A DNA stretch of 57,519 bases from Bradyrhizobiaceae bacterium (GTDB lineage Bacteria; Pseudomonadota; Alphaproteobacteria; Rhizobiales; Xanthobacteraceae), in the NCBI GenBank assembly GCA_947479905.1, contig CANKBJ010000007.1, positions 1 to 57,519 of the forward strand. Reading direction: 5' to 3'. The notes under the pieces are model-generated. The model was not told the origin of the DNA. It did no database searches and was given only the letters and a program-made list of their open reading frames with translations. Shown here one piece after another: positions 33,731 through 42,859 of the stretch. The position numbers and the translations under genes were made by a program. Positions within the stretch are counted from its first letter, which is position 1. Every line of letters begins with the position of its first letter.

Positions 33731-34186
33731 CTAAAGCGACAGCTCCAACTGTAGGCTGCCGCCGGCTCCCGCCGCATGCGCCCGCTTGTCGGCGAGAATG
33801 GCGCGCAGTTCGATCAGATTGAGCGGCTTGTGCATGGTCTGGGCGTCGAGCCCGAGGTTGCCGGCGACGTCGAGGGTCGTCCGCAGCACTTGCTCGGTGG
33901 CGCCGCTGACAATGATGACCGGAACGGCGTTCCTGGTCTCGATCATGGTGCGCAACAGCAGAATGCCGCTCCTCGGCCCGAGCGACAGATCGAGCGTGAT
34001 GCAATCATATTGCTCTGCCCGCAGCATGTTTTCGGCTTCCTCGAAACTCGGCGCTTCCGCCGTCAGAAAGCCGGCCTGTGCGCCGATCTTGGCGATGATC
34101 TTGCGCTGAACCAGGTCGTCGTCGACGACCAGCAGGCGGGCGGCGGAGTTGGGGACGATGCAATCGGATGACATGGTTGGCCTCAT
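33731..34186 (-). CDS. Single-domain response regulator
   Basis: Receiver-only protein of 151 residues. LLVVDDDLVQRKII gives the acidic pair, TLDLSLGPRSG the phospho-acceptor Asp, IIVSGA the Thr/Ser, and MHKPLNLIELRAIL the conserved Lys. No output domain; a short Ala/Gly-rich tail follows. Start overlaps the hybrid kinase stop as ATGA (34183-34186), so the two are co-translated and it is the natural phosphate acceptor of the Hpt domain upstream. A later ATG (34174) is possible. Confidence 0.87.
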   Translation of the reverse strand: MRPTMSSDCIVPNSAARLLVVDDDLVQRKIIAKIGAQAGFLTAEAPSFEEAENMLRAEQYDCITLDLSLGPRSGILLLRTMIETRNAVPVIIVSGATEQVLRTTLDVAGNLGLDAQTMHKPLNLIELRAILADKRAHAAGAGGSLQLELSL

Positions 34187-36756
34187 ACGTGCAGGGGTTC
34201 GGAGATTTCAGGTGACGTCGGCGAATGGCTGGCGGCTTCTCGCGCGGCGTTGAAGCAGCGCTTGATACCGCCGAGCATGCTTTCGATATCGGCGAGCGGC
34301 AGGCTGCCAATGGCGGTCTCCAGCGCGCGCGCCGCATCCGACAGCCGCATGAAGCCGATCGACTCCGCCGAACTCTTCAAGGCATGGGCGTCGTTCTTGA
34401 CGGCGGCGAGATCGCCGGCGCCGAGCGCACGATCCATCGCGTCGATGCGGCGCGCCGTGTCCCCGACAAATGTCGCCACAACGGACTGGGCGTCGTCGGC
34501 GCCGAGCGCCTCCGCCAGCGTCCGATAGACATCGGCGTCGAGAATGGCGGGTTCCTGCCTCGGCGCCGGCACCGCGGCCGGGGCGACCGGCATGGTGCCG
34601 AACAATTCGGCGAACTTTCCGGCAAGTTCGGTCTTGGTGAAGGGTTTGCCGATGAAGTCGTCCATGCCGGCGGCGAGACATGTCCTTCGGTCATGACTCT
34701 GCGTATTGGCGGTCAGCGCGATGATGTAAGGATCGCACTGCCATTTCGGCAATGCGCGGATGGCCTTGGTCGCGGCGAGGCCATCCATCTCCGGCATCAT
34801 CACGTCCATGAACACGAGGTCGTAGCTCTGCCGGCGGCATGCCGCGACGGCCTCAACGCCGTTATTGGCGATGTCGACCGAGAAGCCGAGGTCCTTGATG
34901 AATTTGGTGGCGATCACCTGGTTGGTCTTGTTGTCCTCAACCAGAAGAATGCGGGTCTCGACGTGCGACATATCCTGCAGCGGCGCCAGCGCCGGCGCGT
35001 CCGCGGCATCCAAAGCGCCGAGGGCGCCACTGGCCGGATCCTTCGCTCGCGCGTAACCGAGCGTGAAGCGAAACGTCGTGCCGTGGCCCATTTTGCTGTC
35101 GACAGAGATCGTGCCGCCCATCAGGTCGATCAGGCGTTTGCAGATCGCCAGCCCGAGTCCGGTGCCGCCGAAGCGGCGTGAGATCGTGCTGTCGAGCTGG
35201 TGAAATTCCCGAAACAGCAGCGGCAGGCCTTCCTTCGGAATGCCGATCCCGGTGTCGGCGACGGTAAAGATCAGCCGGGGCCGCTCGGCGCTCGATTTGG
35301 CATCGACGCCGACCGTGACGGATACACCGCCCTGTTTGGTGAACTTCAGGCCATTGCCGACGAGGTTGAGCAGCAACTGGCGCAAGCGCGCCGGATCGCC
35401 GTTGACGGTGCGCGGAACGTTCGGGTCGAAGCTGACCGAGAGCGTGAGGCCGTGTTCCTTGGCCTGTTCGGACAGAAGGCCGACCGAATTGCACACCGCT
35501 TCGTGCAGATCGAAGTCGATGTGTTCGATCTCGATGCCGTCAGCCTCGAGCTTGGAAAAATCGAGGACGTCGTTGATGATGATGAGCAGATGCTGGGCCA
35601 GTTGGCGCAAGGTCGTGGCATAAGGCAACTGCTCGGCGTTGAGGCCGCTGTCGATCAGGATTTCCGACATGCCGATAACGCCGTTCATCGGCGTGCGGAT
35701 TTCGTGGCTCATCATGGCGAGAAAGCCGGTGCGCGCGCGCGTGCCCGCTTCGGCAGCGTCGCGCGCCTTGGCGAGAATGCTCTGGTAGCGCATCATCGCA
35801 TAGGCGGCGGCGAGCAGGAGAAGCGACAAGACGGCGGAGATCGTCAGTTCGAGCCGGTGCTTTCTTTCGTAGGCGCTGAAGACGTCCTCGTGTGCCAAAC
35901 CGATGACGACAAGGAGCGGATATTGCGCGACGCCGCGGTAGATATAGAACCGCTTGAGACCATCGAGTTGGCTGTTGCTCTCGAAGTGTCCGTTTCTGGA
36001 TCGCGCAAAGGCGGCAAGCAGCGGCCCGCCGGCAATGGAAGCGCCGGCCCCGCTGCCGTTTTGCGAGCCGCGCGCCCTGATGATGCCGTCGCTGCCGATC
36101 AACGCCACCGAGCCGTGGGCGCCGACGTCGATCGATCGGTAGAATTGCGACAGGTAGTCCGGGTCGACCGACACCACGACGACGCCGCCGAAGGAGCCGT
36201 CCGGCATGGTGATGCGGCGCGTCATTTGCGTCGACCATTTCTTGCTGACGCGGCCGAGCACCGGCTTGCTGACGAATAGCTCGTCGGTCTGGCGCTCGGC
36301 ATGCACCTTGAAATGCTCGCGGTCGCTCAGATCGAGTCCCGGCTCCGAGCCCGGAATATTACTGGCGATCATGCGGCCGTCCTTGCCGATGACGACGACC
36401 TGAAAGGTGATGCCATTGAGAAACTGGCTGTTGCGGCTCCACAGCGATATGTCGAAGTGCTCGGGGTCGCGCGTATAGGTGTCGCGGACATAGAGCAATG
36501 TCTGATCGACGGAGCGGATTGAGCGGACGATATGCTCCTCGAAAGCGCGCGCCAGATTCTCGGCGTTGTGGATTGCCGCGCGCTCGGTCTGAACCCGTTC
36601 GTTATGGGTGTAGTAAAGTTCGCCGACCCACAGCAGCAGCACGGCGAGAATGCCGAATAGCGCGCTGCTGTAGGGGCCGATCCGCGCCAGCCAGTTCAAA
36701 GCCGGATGGCGCGTGTTTTTGGCAGGCCCGACGGTGAAATAGTTGGTCGTTGGCAT
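34183..36756 (-). CDS. Hybrid sensor histidine kinase with receiver and Hpt domains
   Basis: Membrane kinase of 857 residues. Helix 1 (about 27-45) and helix 2 (about 305-325) flank a periplasmic double-Cache-like sensor ([15 protein letters not shown] ... [20 protein letters not shown]). Then HisKA with His351 in [18 protein letters not shown], the HATPase boxes ([26 protein letters not shown]), a receiver with Asp651 ([13 protein letters not shown]), and an Hpt domain with His791 ([14 protein letters not shown]). Complete phosphorelay architecture lacking only the final output. The ATG at 36756 was chosen over a TTG 18 bases upstream; neither has a strong ribosome site. Ligand unknown. Confidence 0.9.
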   Translation of the reverse strand: MPTTNYFTVGPAKNTRHPALNWLARIGPYSSALFGILAVLLLWVGELYYTHNERVQTERAAIHNAENLARAFEEHIVRSIRSVDQTLLYVRDTYTRDPEHFDISLWSRNSQFLNGITFQVVVIGKDGRMIASNIPGSEPGLDLSDREHFKVHAERQTDELFVSKPVLGRVSKKWSTQMTRRITMPDGSFGGVVVVSVDPDYLSQFYRSIDVGAHGSVALIGSDGIIRARGSQNGSGAGASIAGGPLLAAFARSRNGHFESNSQLDGLKRFYIYRGVAQYPLLVVIGLAHEDVFSAYERKHRLELTISAVLSLLLLAAAYAMMRYQSILAKARDAAEAGTRARTGFLAMMSHEIRTPMNGVIGMSEILIDSGLNAEQLPYATTLRQLAQHLLIIINDVLDFSKLEADGIEIEHIDFDLHEAVCNSVGLLSEQAKEHGLTLSVSFDPNVPRTVNGDPARLRQLLLNLVGNGLKFTKQGGVSVTVGVDAKSSAERPRLIFTVADTGIGIPKEGLPLLFREFHQLDSTISRRFGGTGLGLAICKRLIDLMGGTISVDSKMGHGTTFRFTLGYARAKDPASGALGALDAADAPALAPLQDMSHVETRILLVEDNKTNQVIATKFIKDLGFSVDIANNGVEAVAACRRQSYDLVFMDVMMPEMDGLAATKAIRALPKWQCDPYIIALTANTQSHDRRTCLAAGMDDFIGKPFTKTELAGKFAELFGTMPVAPAAVPAPRQEPAILDADVYRTLAEALGADDAQSVVATFVGDTARRIDAMDRALGAGDLAAVKNDAHALKSSAESIGFMRLSDAARALETAIGSLPLADIESMLGGIKRCFNAAREAASHSPTSPEISEPLHV

Positions 36757-36954
36757 GGACACTGTTCGACGCAAACAAAGGCGGGCGCGATTGTCGGCAG
36801 GTTACGCAGTGCGAATTTTTTTCCGGTAAAATTATGTGCATTGCGGCGCGTTAAATTGAATTGCGTTAACGCCCCAGTCGCCGAACGTCTTGTTAAGCCT
36901 GTTGCGGTCGCAGGTTCCGCGGCCGGAAATGGCCGCATCTAAATCTTCGTATTT

Positions 36955-36968
36955 TTGATCTTGCTCAA
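36955..36968 (+). promoter_or_regulatory. FixK/FNR-like box (one mismatch) upstream of the DASS-korAB unit
   Basis: TTGATCTTGCTCAA: one half-site is perfect and the other has C for A (CTCAA). It ends 64 bases before the transporter start. The remaining 36757-36954 stretch between the divergent kinase and transporter genes is AT-rich and holds no gene that I recognise. Confidence 0.55.
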
Positions 36969-37032
36969 CGTCCAGTGGGTGCAATGGCCGATGATCCCGT
37001 CAGCGGAATACCTCCGCCGGGGAAAATGAGCC

Positions 37033-38547
37033 ATGTCAAATGTCGCACAGCCGGCGCCGGGCGCCGCTGGGGCAGTCGTCAAACCGGGCAACTGGTTTGC
37101 ATCGAACTGGGGCCTGTTGGCCGCCACTGCCGCGCTGATTGCCATTTTGCTGCTGCCGACGCCGGCCAATCTGCCGGTCGCTGGCCATCATATGCTCGCC
37201 ATTCTCGCCTTCGCCGTGATCCTCTGGATGACCGAGGCGATCGATTACGCGGTCTCCGCCATCGTCATCGCTGTGCTGATGGCGTTCCTGCTCGGCCTGG
37301 CGCCGAGCGTCGCCAACCCGAAAGTGCTGCTCGGCACCTCAGGCGCGCTCACGCTTGCATTCAGCGGCTTCGCCAACACCGCTTTGGTGCTGGTGGCGTC
37401 CGCGCTGTTTTTGGCCGCGGCGATGACCGTGACCGGGCTGGACAAGCGCATCGCGCTGTCGATTCTGTCGCGCGTCGGCACCAAGACGCATCACGTCGTC
37501 ATCGGCACCATCCTGGTCGGCTTCGTCATCGCATTGATGGTGCCGTCGACCACCGCGCGCGTTGCCTGCCTGGTGCCGATCACCCTCGGCATCATCGCCG
37601 CCTTCGGCGTCAACAAGCGCAGCGCCTTTGCCTCCATGCTGATGATCACCACGGTGCAGACCGCCAGCATCTGGAATGTCGGCATCAAGACCGCCGCGGC
37701 GCAGAACATGGTGGCCATCGGCTTCATCGAGAAGACCTTCAACCAGACCATCACCTGGCTCAACTGGTTCATCGCCGCCGCGCCCTTCGCCGTGCTGATG
37801 TGCGTCGCGCTCTATTTCGTCATGACGCGCATGATGAAGCCGGAAGTGGCCGAAGTGCCGGGCGGTCACGAAGGCATCCAGAAGTCGCTCGCCGCGCTCG
37901 GGCCGATCAAGGCCGCCGAAATCAAGCTCCTGATCATCTCGCTGACCCTGATCGGCTTCTGGGCGACCGAGGGCGTCCTGCATAAGTTCGACACCAGCAC
38001 CACGACCATCACCGCCGTCGCGCTGATGTTCATGCCTGGCTTCGGCATTCTCAACTGGAAAGACGCGCAGGCGCGCATTCCGTGGGGTACGGTGATCCTG
38101 TTCGGCGTCGGCATCAGCCTCGGCACCGCGCTGTTGCAGACCAACGCCGCGACCTGGCTGGCCAATATCGCGGTCGCCGAGTTCGGCCTGAAGAACGCCA
38201 CGGCGCTGTTCATCCTCGGCACGATGAGCCTGTTCCTGGTGGTGATCCATCTCGGCTTCGCCAGCGCCACCGCGCTTGCCTCCGCCATGATCCCGATCGT
38301 CATCGCCGTGCTTAAGGGCGTCGCGACGCCCGGCATCAACATCGTCGGCATGACCATGTTGCTGCAGTTCGTGGTGTCGTTCGGCTTCATCCTGGTGGTG
38401 AACGCGCCGCAGAACATGGTCGCTTACGGCACCGAGACCTTCAGCGCCCGCGACTTCGTCCGCACGGGGCTGGTGCTGACGGTGGTCGCGCTCGCTCTGG
38501 TGATGCTGCTCGGCGCCACCTACTGGCGCTGGCTCGGCTACGTCTAG
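37033..38547 (+). CDS. DASS-family (SLC13/CitT) anion transporter
   Basis: Inner-membrane secondary transporter of 504 residues with about 11-12 helices, probably for dicarboxylates or related anions. Family signals: ILWMTEAIDYAVSAIVIAVLM after the first helices, VPSTTARVACLVPI (the SNT-type anion and cation site of the first repeat), and MLLQFVVSFGFILVVNAPQN (second repeat). It is directly followed by korA with a 10-base gap, which suggests import of a C4/C5 acid such as 2-oxoglutarate for the oxidoreductase. Confidence 0.87.
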   Translation: MSNVAQPAPGAAGAVVKPGNWFASNWGLLAATAALIAILLLPTPANLPVAGHHMLAILAFAVILWMTEAIDYAVSAIVIAVLMAFLLGLAPSVANPKVLLGTSGALTLAFSGFANTALVLVASALFLAAAMTVTGLDKRIALSILSRVGTKTHHVVIGTILVGFVIALMVPSTTARVACLVPITLGIIAAFGVNKRSAFASMLMITTVQTASIWNVGIKTAAAQNMVAIGFIEKTFNQTITWLNWFIAAAPFAVLMCVALYFVMTRMMKPEVAEVPGGHEGIQKSLAALGPIKAAEIKLLIISLTLIGFWATEGVLHKFDTSTTTITAVALMFMPGFGILNWKDAQARIPWGTVILFGVGISLGTALLQTNAATWLANIAVAEFGLKNATALFILGTMSLFLVVIHLGFASATALASAMIPIVIAVLKGVATPGINIVGMTMLLQFVVSFGFILVVNAPQNMVAYGTETFSARDFVRTGLVLTVVALALVMLLGATYWRWLGYV

Positions 38548-38557
38548 GCCGGGACAA

Positions 38558-40276
38558 GTGACCCGCGCCTCCATCGCCGTTGTTTTCGCGGGAAGCGGCG
38601 GCTCCGGCGCGATGACCGCCGGAGCCGTCTTCCTGCGCGCCGCGGCGCATGCCGGCTACTACGGCATGATGACGCAATTATTCGGCGCGCAGGTGCGTGG
38701 CGGCGAATCGGCATCTCTGGTGCAGGTGTCGATCGCGCCGATCGAAACCCAGCCCGATTGCTACGATCTGTTCGTCGCGCTGGATTGGGACAAGGTCGAG
38801 CAGTTCGCCGCCGAGATCCCGCTCGACGACAGAAGCATCATCCTGGCCGATCCGGCGTCGGGGCCGGTGCCGCCCGGCATCGCCAAGTCGAAGGGCCGCG
38901 TCGTCGCGCTGGCGATGAACAATCCGGACGAGAACAAGCTTGAACGCGCATTGCGCGGCAAGCGCATCAACATGTTCGCCGCGGGTTGCGTCTGCGCCCT
39001 GACCGGGATTGCGGAATCCGACGTGAAGGCCGCGATCGATACGATCTTCGACGGCAAGGGCGCGGATCTGATCGCAGCCAATGCGGCGGGCGCTGCACTT
39101 GGCGCGCGGGCCGCGCCGGCCTTGCCGCTCGATCTGCGGCTCGAGCCGCCGCGAAAGGCGGCGCGCTGGCTGATCAACGGCAATCAGGCGGTTGCGTTCG
39201 GCGCGTTGCGCGGCGGCGTGCGCTTCGTCGGCTGCTATCCGATCACGCCGGCGACCGATCTTGTCGAATGGCTGGCGCCGCATCTCATCAAGCTTGGCGG
39301 CCGTTTAGTGCTGGGCGAGGACGAACTGGCGTCGGTGAACATGACGTTGGGCGCGTCCTATGGCGGCACGCCGGCGATGACGGTCACATCCGGGCCGGGC
39401 TTCTCGCTGATGATCGAAACGCTCGGCCTCGCCGTCGCCGCCGAGATTCCGTTCGTGCTGGTCGATGTCATGCGCGCCGGCCCGTCGACCGGCATTGCCT
39501 CGAAGACCGAGCAGAGCGACATCAATCTCGCTGTTTACGGCGGCCACGGCGATGCGCCACGCATTGTGCTGGCGCCGGTATCGGTCGCCGACTGCGTCAA
39601 CACCGGCGAATACGCCGTTTATGTCGCCGAATCGCTGCAGACGCCGGTGATCGTGCTGTCCGATCAGGCGCTCGGCCAGGCGACGACGGTGATCGATCCG
39701 TCGGCGCAGCGGCCGGCGCCGCTCGCGCGCCGCGTCAATGGCGTCGCGCCCGGCAAGCCGTTCAAGCGTTATGCGACCGGCGGCGATCCGGTGACGCCGA
39801 TGCCTTTGCCCGGCACGCCGCATCTTGAATGGGTGGCGGAGGGACTCACTCATAATGAAGCCGGGTTGCCGGCCAGCGGCGCCGCCATGCATGTCGCGCA
39901 GATCGATAAGCGGGCGAAGAAGTTCAGCCAGTTCGATCCCGGCGATCATTGGGGCGAAGTCTGGGGCGAGGGCGATGTCGCCATCATCGCCATCGGCTCG
40001 ACCATCGGCCCGGCGCGCGAAGCGGCGAATCGCCTCGCGGCGGGCGGCCAAAAAGTCCGCGTCATCGCCTTGCGCGTATTGTCGCCGCTGCCGCTCGCGG
40101 CGCTGACACGCGCGCTCGACGGTGTGCGCCGCATCATCGTCGTCGAACAAAACCACGGCGCGCAGCTCTATCACTATCTGCTTGGCCATAAGGCGATCCC
40201 ACTCAGCGCCGAAAGCGTGGCGCGGCCCGGTCCGGCGCCGTTCCGGCCATCGGAGATCGCCAGTCATGTGGCGTGA
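38558..40276 (+). CDS. korA: 2-oxoacid:ferredoxin oxidoreductase, alpha subunit with fused gamma domain
   Basis: Cytoplasmic enzyme subunit of 572 residues starting at GTG 38558. Residues 1-190 form the gamma domain (VVFAGSGGSGAMTAGAVFL, QVRGGESASLVQVS). The alpha domain follows with CYPITPATDLVEWLAPHL, GASYGGTPAMTVTSGPGFSL and EIPFVLVDVMRAGPSTGIA. Works with KorB to convert a 2-oxoacid, most likely 2-oxoglutarate, to its CoA ester while reducing ferredoxin. These enzymes are usually oxygen-sensitive, which fits the nearby FixK-like box. The gene is 12 bases before korB. Confidence 0.88.
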   Translation: MTRASIAVVFAGSGGSGAMTAGAVFLRAAAHAGYYGMMTQLFGAQVRGGESASLVQVSIAPIETQPDCYDLFVALDWDKVEQFAAEIPLDDRSIILADPASGPVPPGIAKSKGRVVALAMNNPDENKLERALRGKRINMFAAGCVCALTGIAESDVKAAIDTIFDGKGADLIAANAAGAALGARAAPALPLDLRLEPPRKAARWLINGNQAVAFGALRGGVRFVGCYPITPATDLVEWLAPHLIKLGGRLVLGEDELASVNMTLGASYGGTPAMTVTSGPGFSLMIETLGLAVAAEIPFVLVDVMRAGPSTGIASKTEQSDINLAVYGGHGDAPRIVLAPVSVADCVNTGEYAVYVAESLQTPVIVLSDQALGQATTVIDPSAQRPAPLARRVNGVAPGKPFKRYATGGDPVTPMPLPGTPHLEWVAEGLTHNEAGLPASGAAMHVAQIDKRAKKFSQFDPGDHWGEVWGEGDVAIIAIGSTIGPAREAANRLAAGGQKVRVIALRVLSPLPLAALTRALDGVRRIIVVEQNHGAQLYHYLLGHKAIPLSAESVARPGPAPFRPSEIASHVA

Positions 40277-40288
40277 CGGAGAAATATC

Positions 40289-41146
40289 ATGACCGACACC
40301 ATCGTCGCCGCAACCGAGCAGCCGCACTGCGTCTTCGACGCCAAGGATTTTTCCTCCGGCGCGCATCCGGTCTGGTGTCCGGGCTGCGGCGATTACGGCG
40401 TGCTGGCCGCGCTGGAACGCGCGCTCGCCAGGCAGGGCCGGCCGCCGCATGAGGTCGTGCTGGTGTCCGGCATCGGCTGTTCGTCGCGGCTGCCGGGTTA
40501 CATGAGCACCTACGGTTTCCATGGCGTGCATGGCCGCGCGCTGCCGGTCGCCACCGGCCTGAAGCTGACGCGGCCCGATCTCGAAGTGATCGCCGTCGGC
40601 GGCGATGGCGACGGCTATTCGATCGGCGGCAATCATTTCATCCATGCCTGCCGGCGCAATGTCGACATGCTCTATCTCGTCATGGACAACCGCGTGTACG
40701 GCATGACCAAGGGTCAGCCGTCGCCGACCACGGAGGCCGATTGGGATTCGGACATTGCGCCGGGCGGCATCGGCTTGCGGCCGTTCAATCCGCTGGCGGT
40801 GGCGATCGCTTCCGGCGCCAATTACGTCGCGCGCGGATTTTCCGGCGATCCGAACGGCCTTGCCGATCTGATCGTCGATGCCATCCGCTGGCCGGGTTTT
40901 GCATTCATCGAAGTGTTGAGCCCCTGTGTCACCTTCCGTCCCGAACAACGCGAGTGGAAAAAGATGGTGCGGCCATCGGCGATTTCCGTCGAACAGGATC
41001 GCGCCGCCGCCACCGCTCTTGTGCTGGCCGACGACGGCTTCAGCATGGGTGTTCTTTACCGCGGCGATCGCGCCTCGATCGCGCCGGCTTTGAAGCCGGA
41101 AATTACCGTCGCCGACGTCGAACGCGAATTCATGGTCGCCGTCTGA
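40289..41146 (+). CDS. korB: 2-oxoacid:ferredoxin oxidoreductase, beta subunit
   Basis: ThDP and iron-sulfur subunit of 285 residues. HPVWCPGCGDYGVLAALERA carries two cluster cysteines; the third is probably in SGIGCSSRLPGYM and the fourth in LSPCVTFRP. ThDP-Mg motif: VGGDGDGYSIGGNHFIHACR and VMDNRVYGMTKGQPSPTT. Length and motifs match KorB of two-subunit 2-oxoglutarate ferredoxin oxidoreductases. Ribosome site GGAGAAA upstream. It ends the transporter-korAB unit; a hairpin follows at 41161. Confidence 0.88.
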   Translation: MTDTIVAATEQPHCVFDAKDFSSGAHPVWCPGCGDYGVLAALERALARQGRPPHEVVLVSGIGCSSRLPGYMSTYGFHGVHGRALPVATGLKLTRPDLEVIAVGGDGDGYSIGGNHFIHACRRNVDMLYLVMDNRVYGMTKGQPSPTTEADWDSDIAPGGIGLRPFNPLAVAIASGANYVARGFSGDPNGLADLIVDAIRWPGFAFIEVLSPCVTFRPEQREWKKMVRPSAISVEQDRAAATALVLADDGFSMGVLYRGDRASIAPALKPEITVADVEREFMVAV

Positions 41147-41160
41147 GCGGCGAATTCAAC

Positions 41161-41195
41161 GCGCCGTTGATGTGCGTCAATCGCGTCAACGGCGC
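41161..41195 (+). promoter_or_regulatory. Hairpin overlapping a FixK-like box, between korB and the LTXXQ gene
   Basis: GCGCCGTTGA (41161-41170) and TCAACGGCGC (41186-41195) form a perfect 10-bp stem with a 15-base loop, without a T-run. Inside, TTGATGTGCGTCAA (41167-41180) is a FixK/FNR box with one mismatch, ending 68 bases before the next start codon. It may be a korB 3' hairpin, a FixK site, or both. Confidence 0.5.
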
Positions 41196-41248
41196 AGCTC
41201 GTATTCTTAACATGGAATATCTTAACCCCATTTAGCCGGAGAACCGCC

Positions 41249-41776
41249 ATGAAAGCCTTTGCTCTTGCCGCCGCTTCGATCGCTATTGCTGGCCTGATTG
41301 CCGTCGCGCCCGCCGCTGCGCAGCCGGGTCCGGGTAATGGACCGGGCGGCGGATCCCGTAGCGGTCCCGGTTGGGGACCCGGCATGATGATGGGACCCGG
41401 CATGATGGGCGGCGGCTTTGGCGGCCGGGCCGGCCTGTGCGATCCACGCGCGGCCGGAATGGCCGAGTGGCGCATGGAGCGAATCGAGCGGCTGATCAAG
41501 CCGACCGACGCCCAGCGCACCGCGCTTGAAGCCCTGCGCGCCGCCTCGACCAAGGCGGCCGAAACGGTGGCCGCCGCTTGCCCGAAGGAATTTCCTGCAG
41601 GCGCGTCGGCGCGCATGGAGGCGATGGAAAAGCGCATGGAGAGTATGCTGGCGGCGATCAAGACCGTCCGTCCGGCCTTCGATGCCTTTTACGCCACGCT
41701 CACCGACGACCAGAAGAAGCGCCTCGATCGCGGCGGTCCGCGCGGCTGGGGCTGGCACGGTTGGCGCGATCGCTGA
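41249..41776 (+). CDS. Periplasmic LTXXQ-motif (Spy/CpxP-like) protein
   Basis: Exported protein of 175 residues. Signal MKAFALAAASIAIAGLIAVA cleaved near PAAAQ. A Gly/Met/Pro-rich stretch (PGMMMGPGMMGGG) follows and could bind copper through its methionines. The helical part shows two LTxxQ-like turns, LIKPTDAQRTALEAL and LTDDQKKRLDR, as in Spy/CpxP-like chaperones. GGAGAACC ribosome site. Lies between korB and ompW, inside the FixK-box-rich region. Copper handling for the cbb3 oxidase is a guess from position and Met content. Confidence 0.75.
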   Translation: MKAFALAAASIAIAGLIAVAPAAAQPGPGNGPGGGSRSGPGWGPGMMMGPGMMGGGFGGRAGLCDPRAAGMAEWRMERIERLIKPTDAQRTALEALRAASTKAAETVAAACPKEFPAGASARMEAMEKRMESMLAAIKTVRPAFDAFYATLTDDQKKRLDRGGPRGWGWHGWRDR

Positions 41777-41798
41777 TCGGCAGTCCTCGAATAAAAAA

Positions 41799-41821
41799 GC
41801 CCCGGCAGCGATGCCGGGGCT
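41799..41821. terminator. Bidirectional terminator between LTXXQ gene and ompW
   Basis: Stem AGCCCCGGCA (41799-41808) / TGCCGGGGCT (41812-41821) with a 3-base loop, preceded by AAAAAA and followed by TTCGTTTG. The A-run serves the minus-strand ompW transcript, the T-rich side the plus-strand transcript. Confidence 0.85.
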
Positions 41822-41845
41822 TTCGTTTGTCTGGATCGGTGAAGA

Positions 41846-42556
41846 TTAGAACTTGTAGGTGACGCCGGCGCCGATCAGCCACGGATCGAGGTTCACCTTG
41901 CCGGTCAACGCCGCGCCAGTGCTGGTGGTGCCGTCCCAGTCCGGGCGCAGCCACAGCTTCTTGACGTCGACGTTGAAGCCCCAATGCTTGTTGATCATGT
42001 AGTCGAAGCCGATCTGCGCGGCCGGGGCGAACGAGTTGTGCAGGTGGCTGTTGGTGATGGTCACAAAGCCGTTGCTTGTGTTGCCGGCGGTCTGGCTGAA
42101 GAACACCGTGTAGTTCACGCCGGCGCCGATATAGGGCTTGAACGCGCCGAAGTCGGTAAAGTGATACTGCAACGTCAAGGTCGGCGGCAGCAGCCAAGCC
42201 TTGCCGACGTCCAGATTGTTGGTCGTCGGGACGCCCGTGCCGGTAACATGATGCTTGGTAACGCCGAGAATGAGTTCGGCCGCCCAGTTCTTGTTGAAGA
42301 AATAGGTGATGTCGAGTTCCGGCACCACAGTGTCGCTGGTCGACAAACCCGATCCGGCTACCTGATCGACATTGCCGGAATTGCGGGTGACGACGCCGAG
42401 CGCGCGGAAGCGGACCATCCACGGATTGAAAGCCTCCACCATCGGCGCCGCTTTATAGATCGGCTTTGCCGCGACGTCGGCGGCGAGCGTCGGGCTTGCG
42501 AAACCCGTCAAGATCGTCGCCGCCACGAGTGCGGGCAATGCTGTGCGTGAATTCAT
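41846..42556 (-). CDS. ompW: OmpW-family outer membrane protein
   Basis: Eight-stranded beta-barrel porin-like protein of 236 residues. Signal MNSRTALPALVAATILTGFA with cleavage near LAADV. Family features: WMVRFRALGVVTR, PELDITYFFNKNWAAELILG, LPPTLTLQYHF, KPYIGAGVNYTVFF, and the C-terminal GVTYKF ending in Phe required for barrel insertion. OmpW forms a hydrophobic channel and is FNR-regulated in enterobacteria; here a perfect-looking FixK box (42643) lies 87 bases before its start, which suggests the same logic. Confidence 0.9.
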   Translation of the reverse strand: MNSRTALPALVAATILTGFASPTLAADVAAKPIYKAAPMVEAFNPWMVRFRALGVVTRNSGNVDQVAGSGLSTSDTVVPELDITYFFNKNWAAELILGVTKHHVTGTGVPTTNNLDVGKAWLLPPTLTLQYHFTDFGAFKPYIGAGVNYTVFFSQTAGNTSNGFVTITNSHLHNSFAPAAQIGFDYMINKHWGFNVDVKKLWLRPDWDGTTSTGAALTGKVNLDPWLIGAGVTYKF

Positions 42557-42642
42557 TGGTGACCCCTGTTACCCCAGTAATAAGCGGCGCACGAAACTGG
42601 CGCCTTGTACCCATCATCAATAAGCGATGCCGGGCCGGATAT

Positions 42643-42656
42643 TTGACTTACATCAA
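42643..42656. promoter_or_regulatory. FixK/FNR box A in the ompW-ccoN divergent region
   Basis: TTGACTTACATCAA, matching TTGAY-N4-ATCAA. It starts 87 bases upstream of the ompW ATG and ends about 203 bases before ccoN, so it most likely serves ompW. Confidence 0.8.
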
Positions 42657-42765
42657 AGCGCGGAACTTCGCAGCGCATGGCCCCCTAGCATTATCGCAGG
42701 CGATACCGCCGACGCGGGCGGTATTGGCAAGATCGTCCTGAAAAAGATTTCGCCGGGCCGTTTGC

Positions 42766-42779
42766 TTGACCTGGATCAA
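42766..42779 (+). promoter_or_regulatory. FixK/FNR box B upstream of ccoN
   Basis: TTGACCTGGATCAA, matching TTGAY-N4-ATCAA. It ends 80 bases before the ccoN ATG, leaving room for a -10 element and leader. This is the expected FixK activation site of the fixNOQP operon. The 303-base gap 42557-42859 holds the two boxes and no gene that I can see. Confidence 0.88.
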
Positions 42780-42859
42780 GAATGGCCCGCCGAACTCGAT
42801 GGATATTCCGCTTCAAGGCCCTCCAATTCCCCGGCCAGCCATAAAACGGAACCACTCTC

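Noticed and set aside
39305-40948. Minus-strand reading frame of 547 codons opposite korA and korB
   Set aside because: No ribosome site or family motif; korA and korB on the plus strand have full motif sets.
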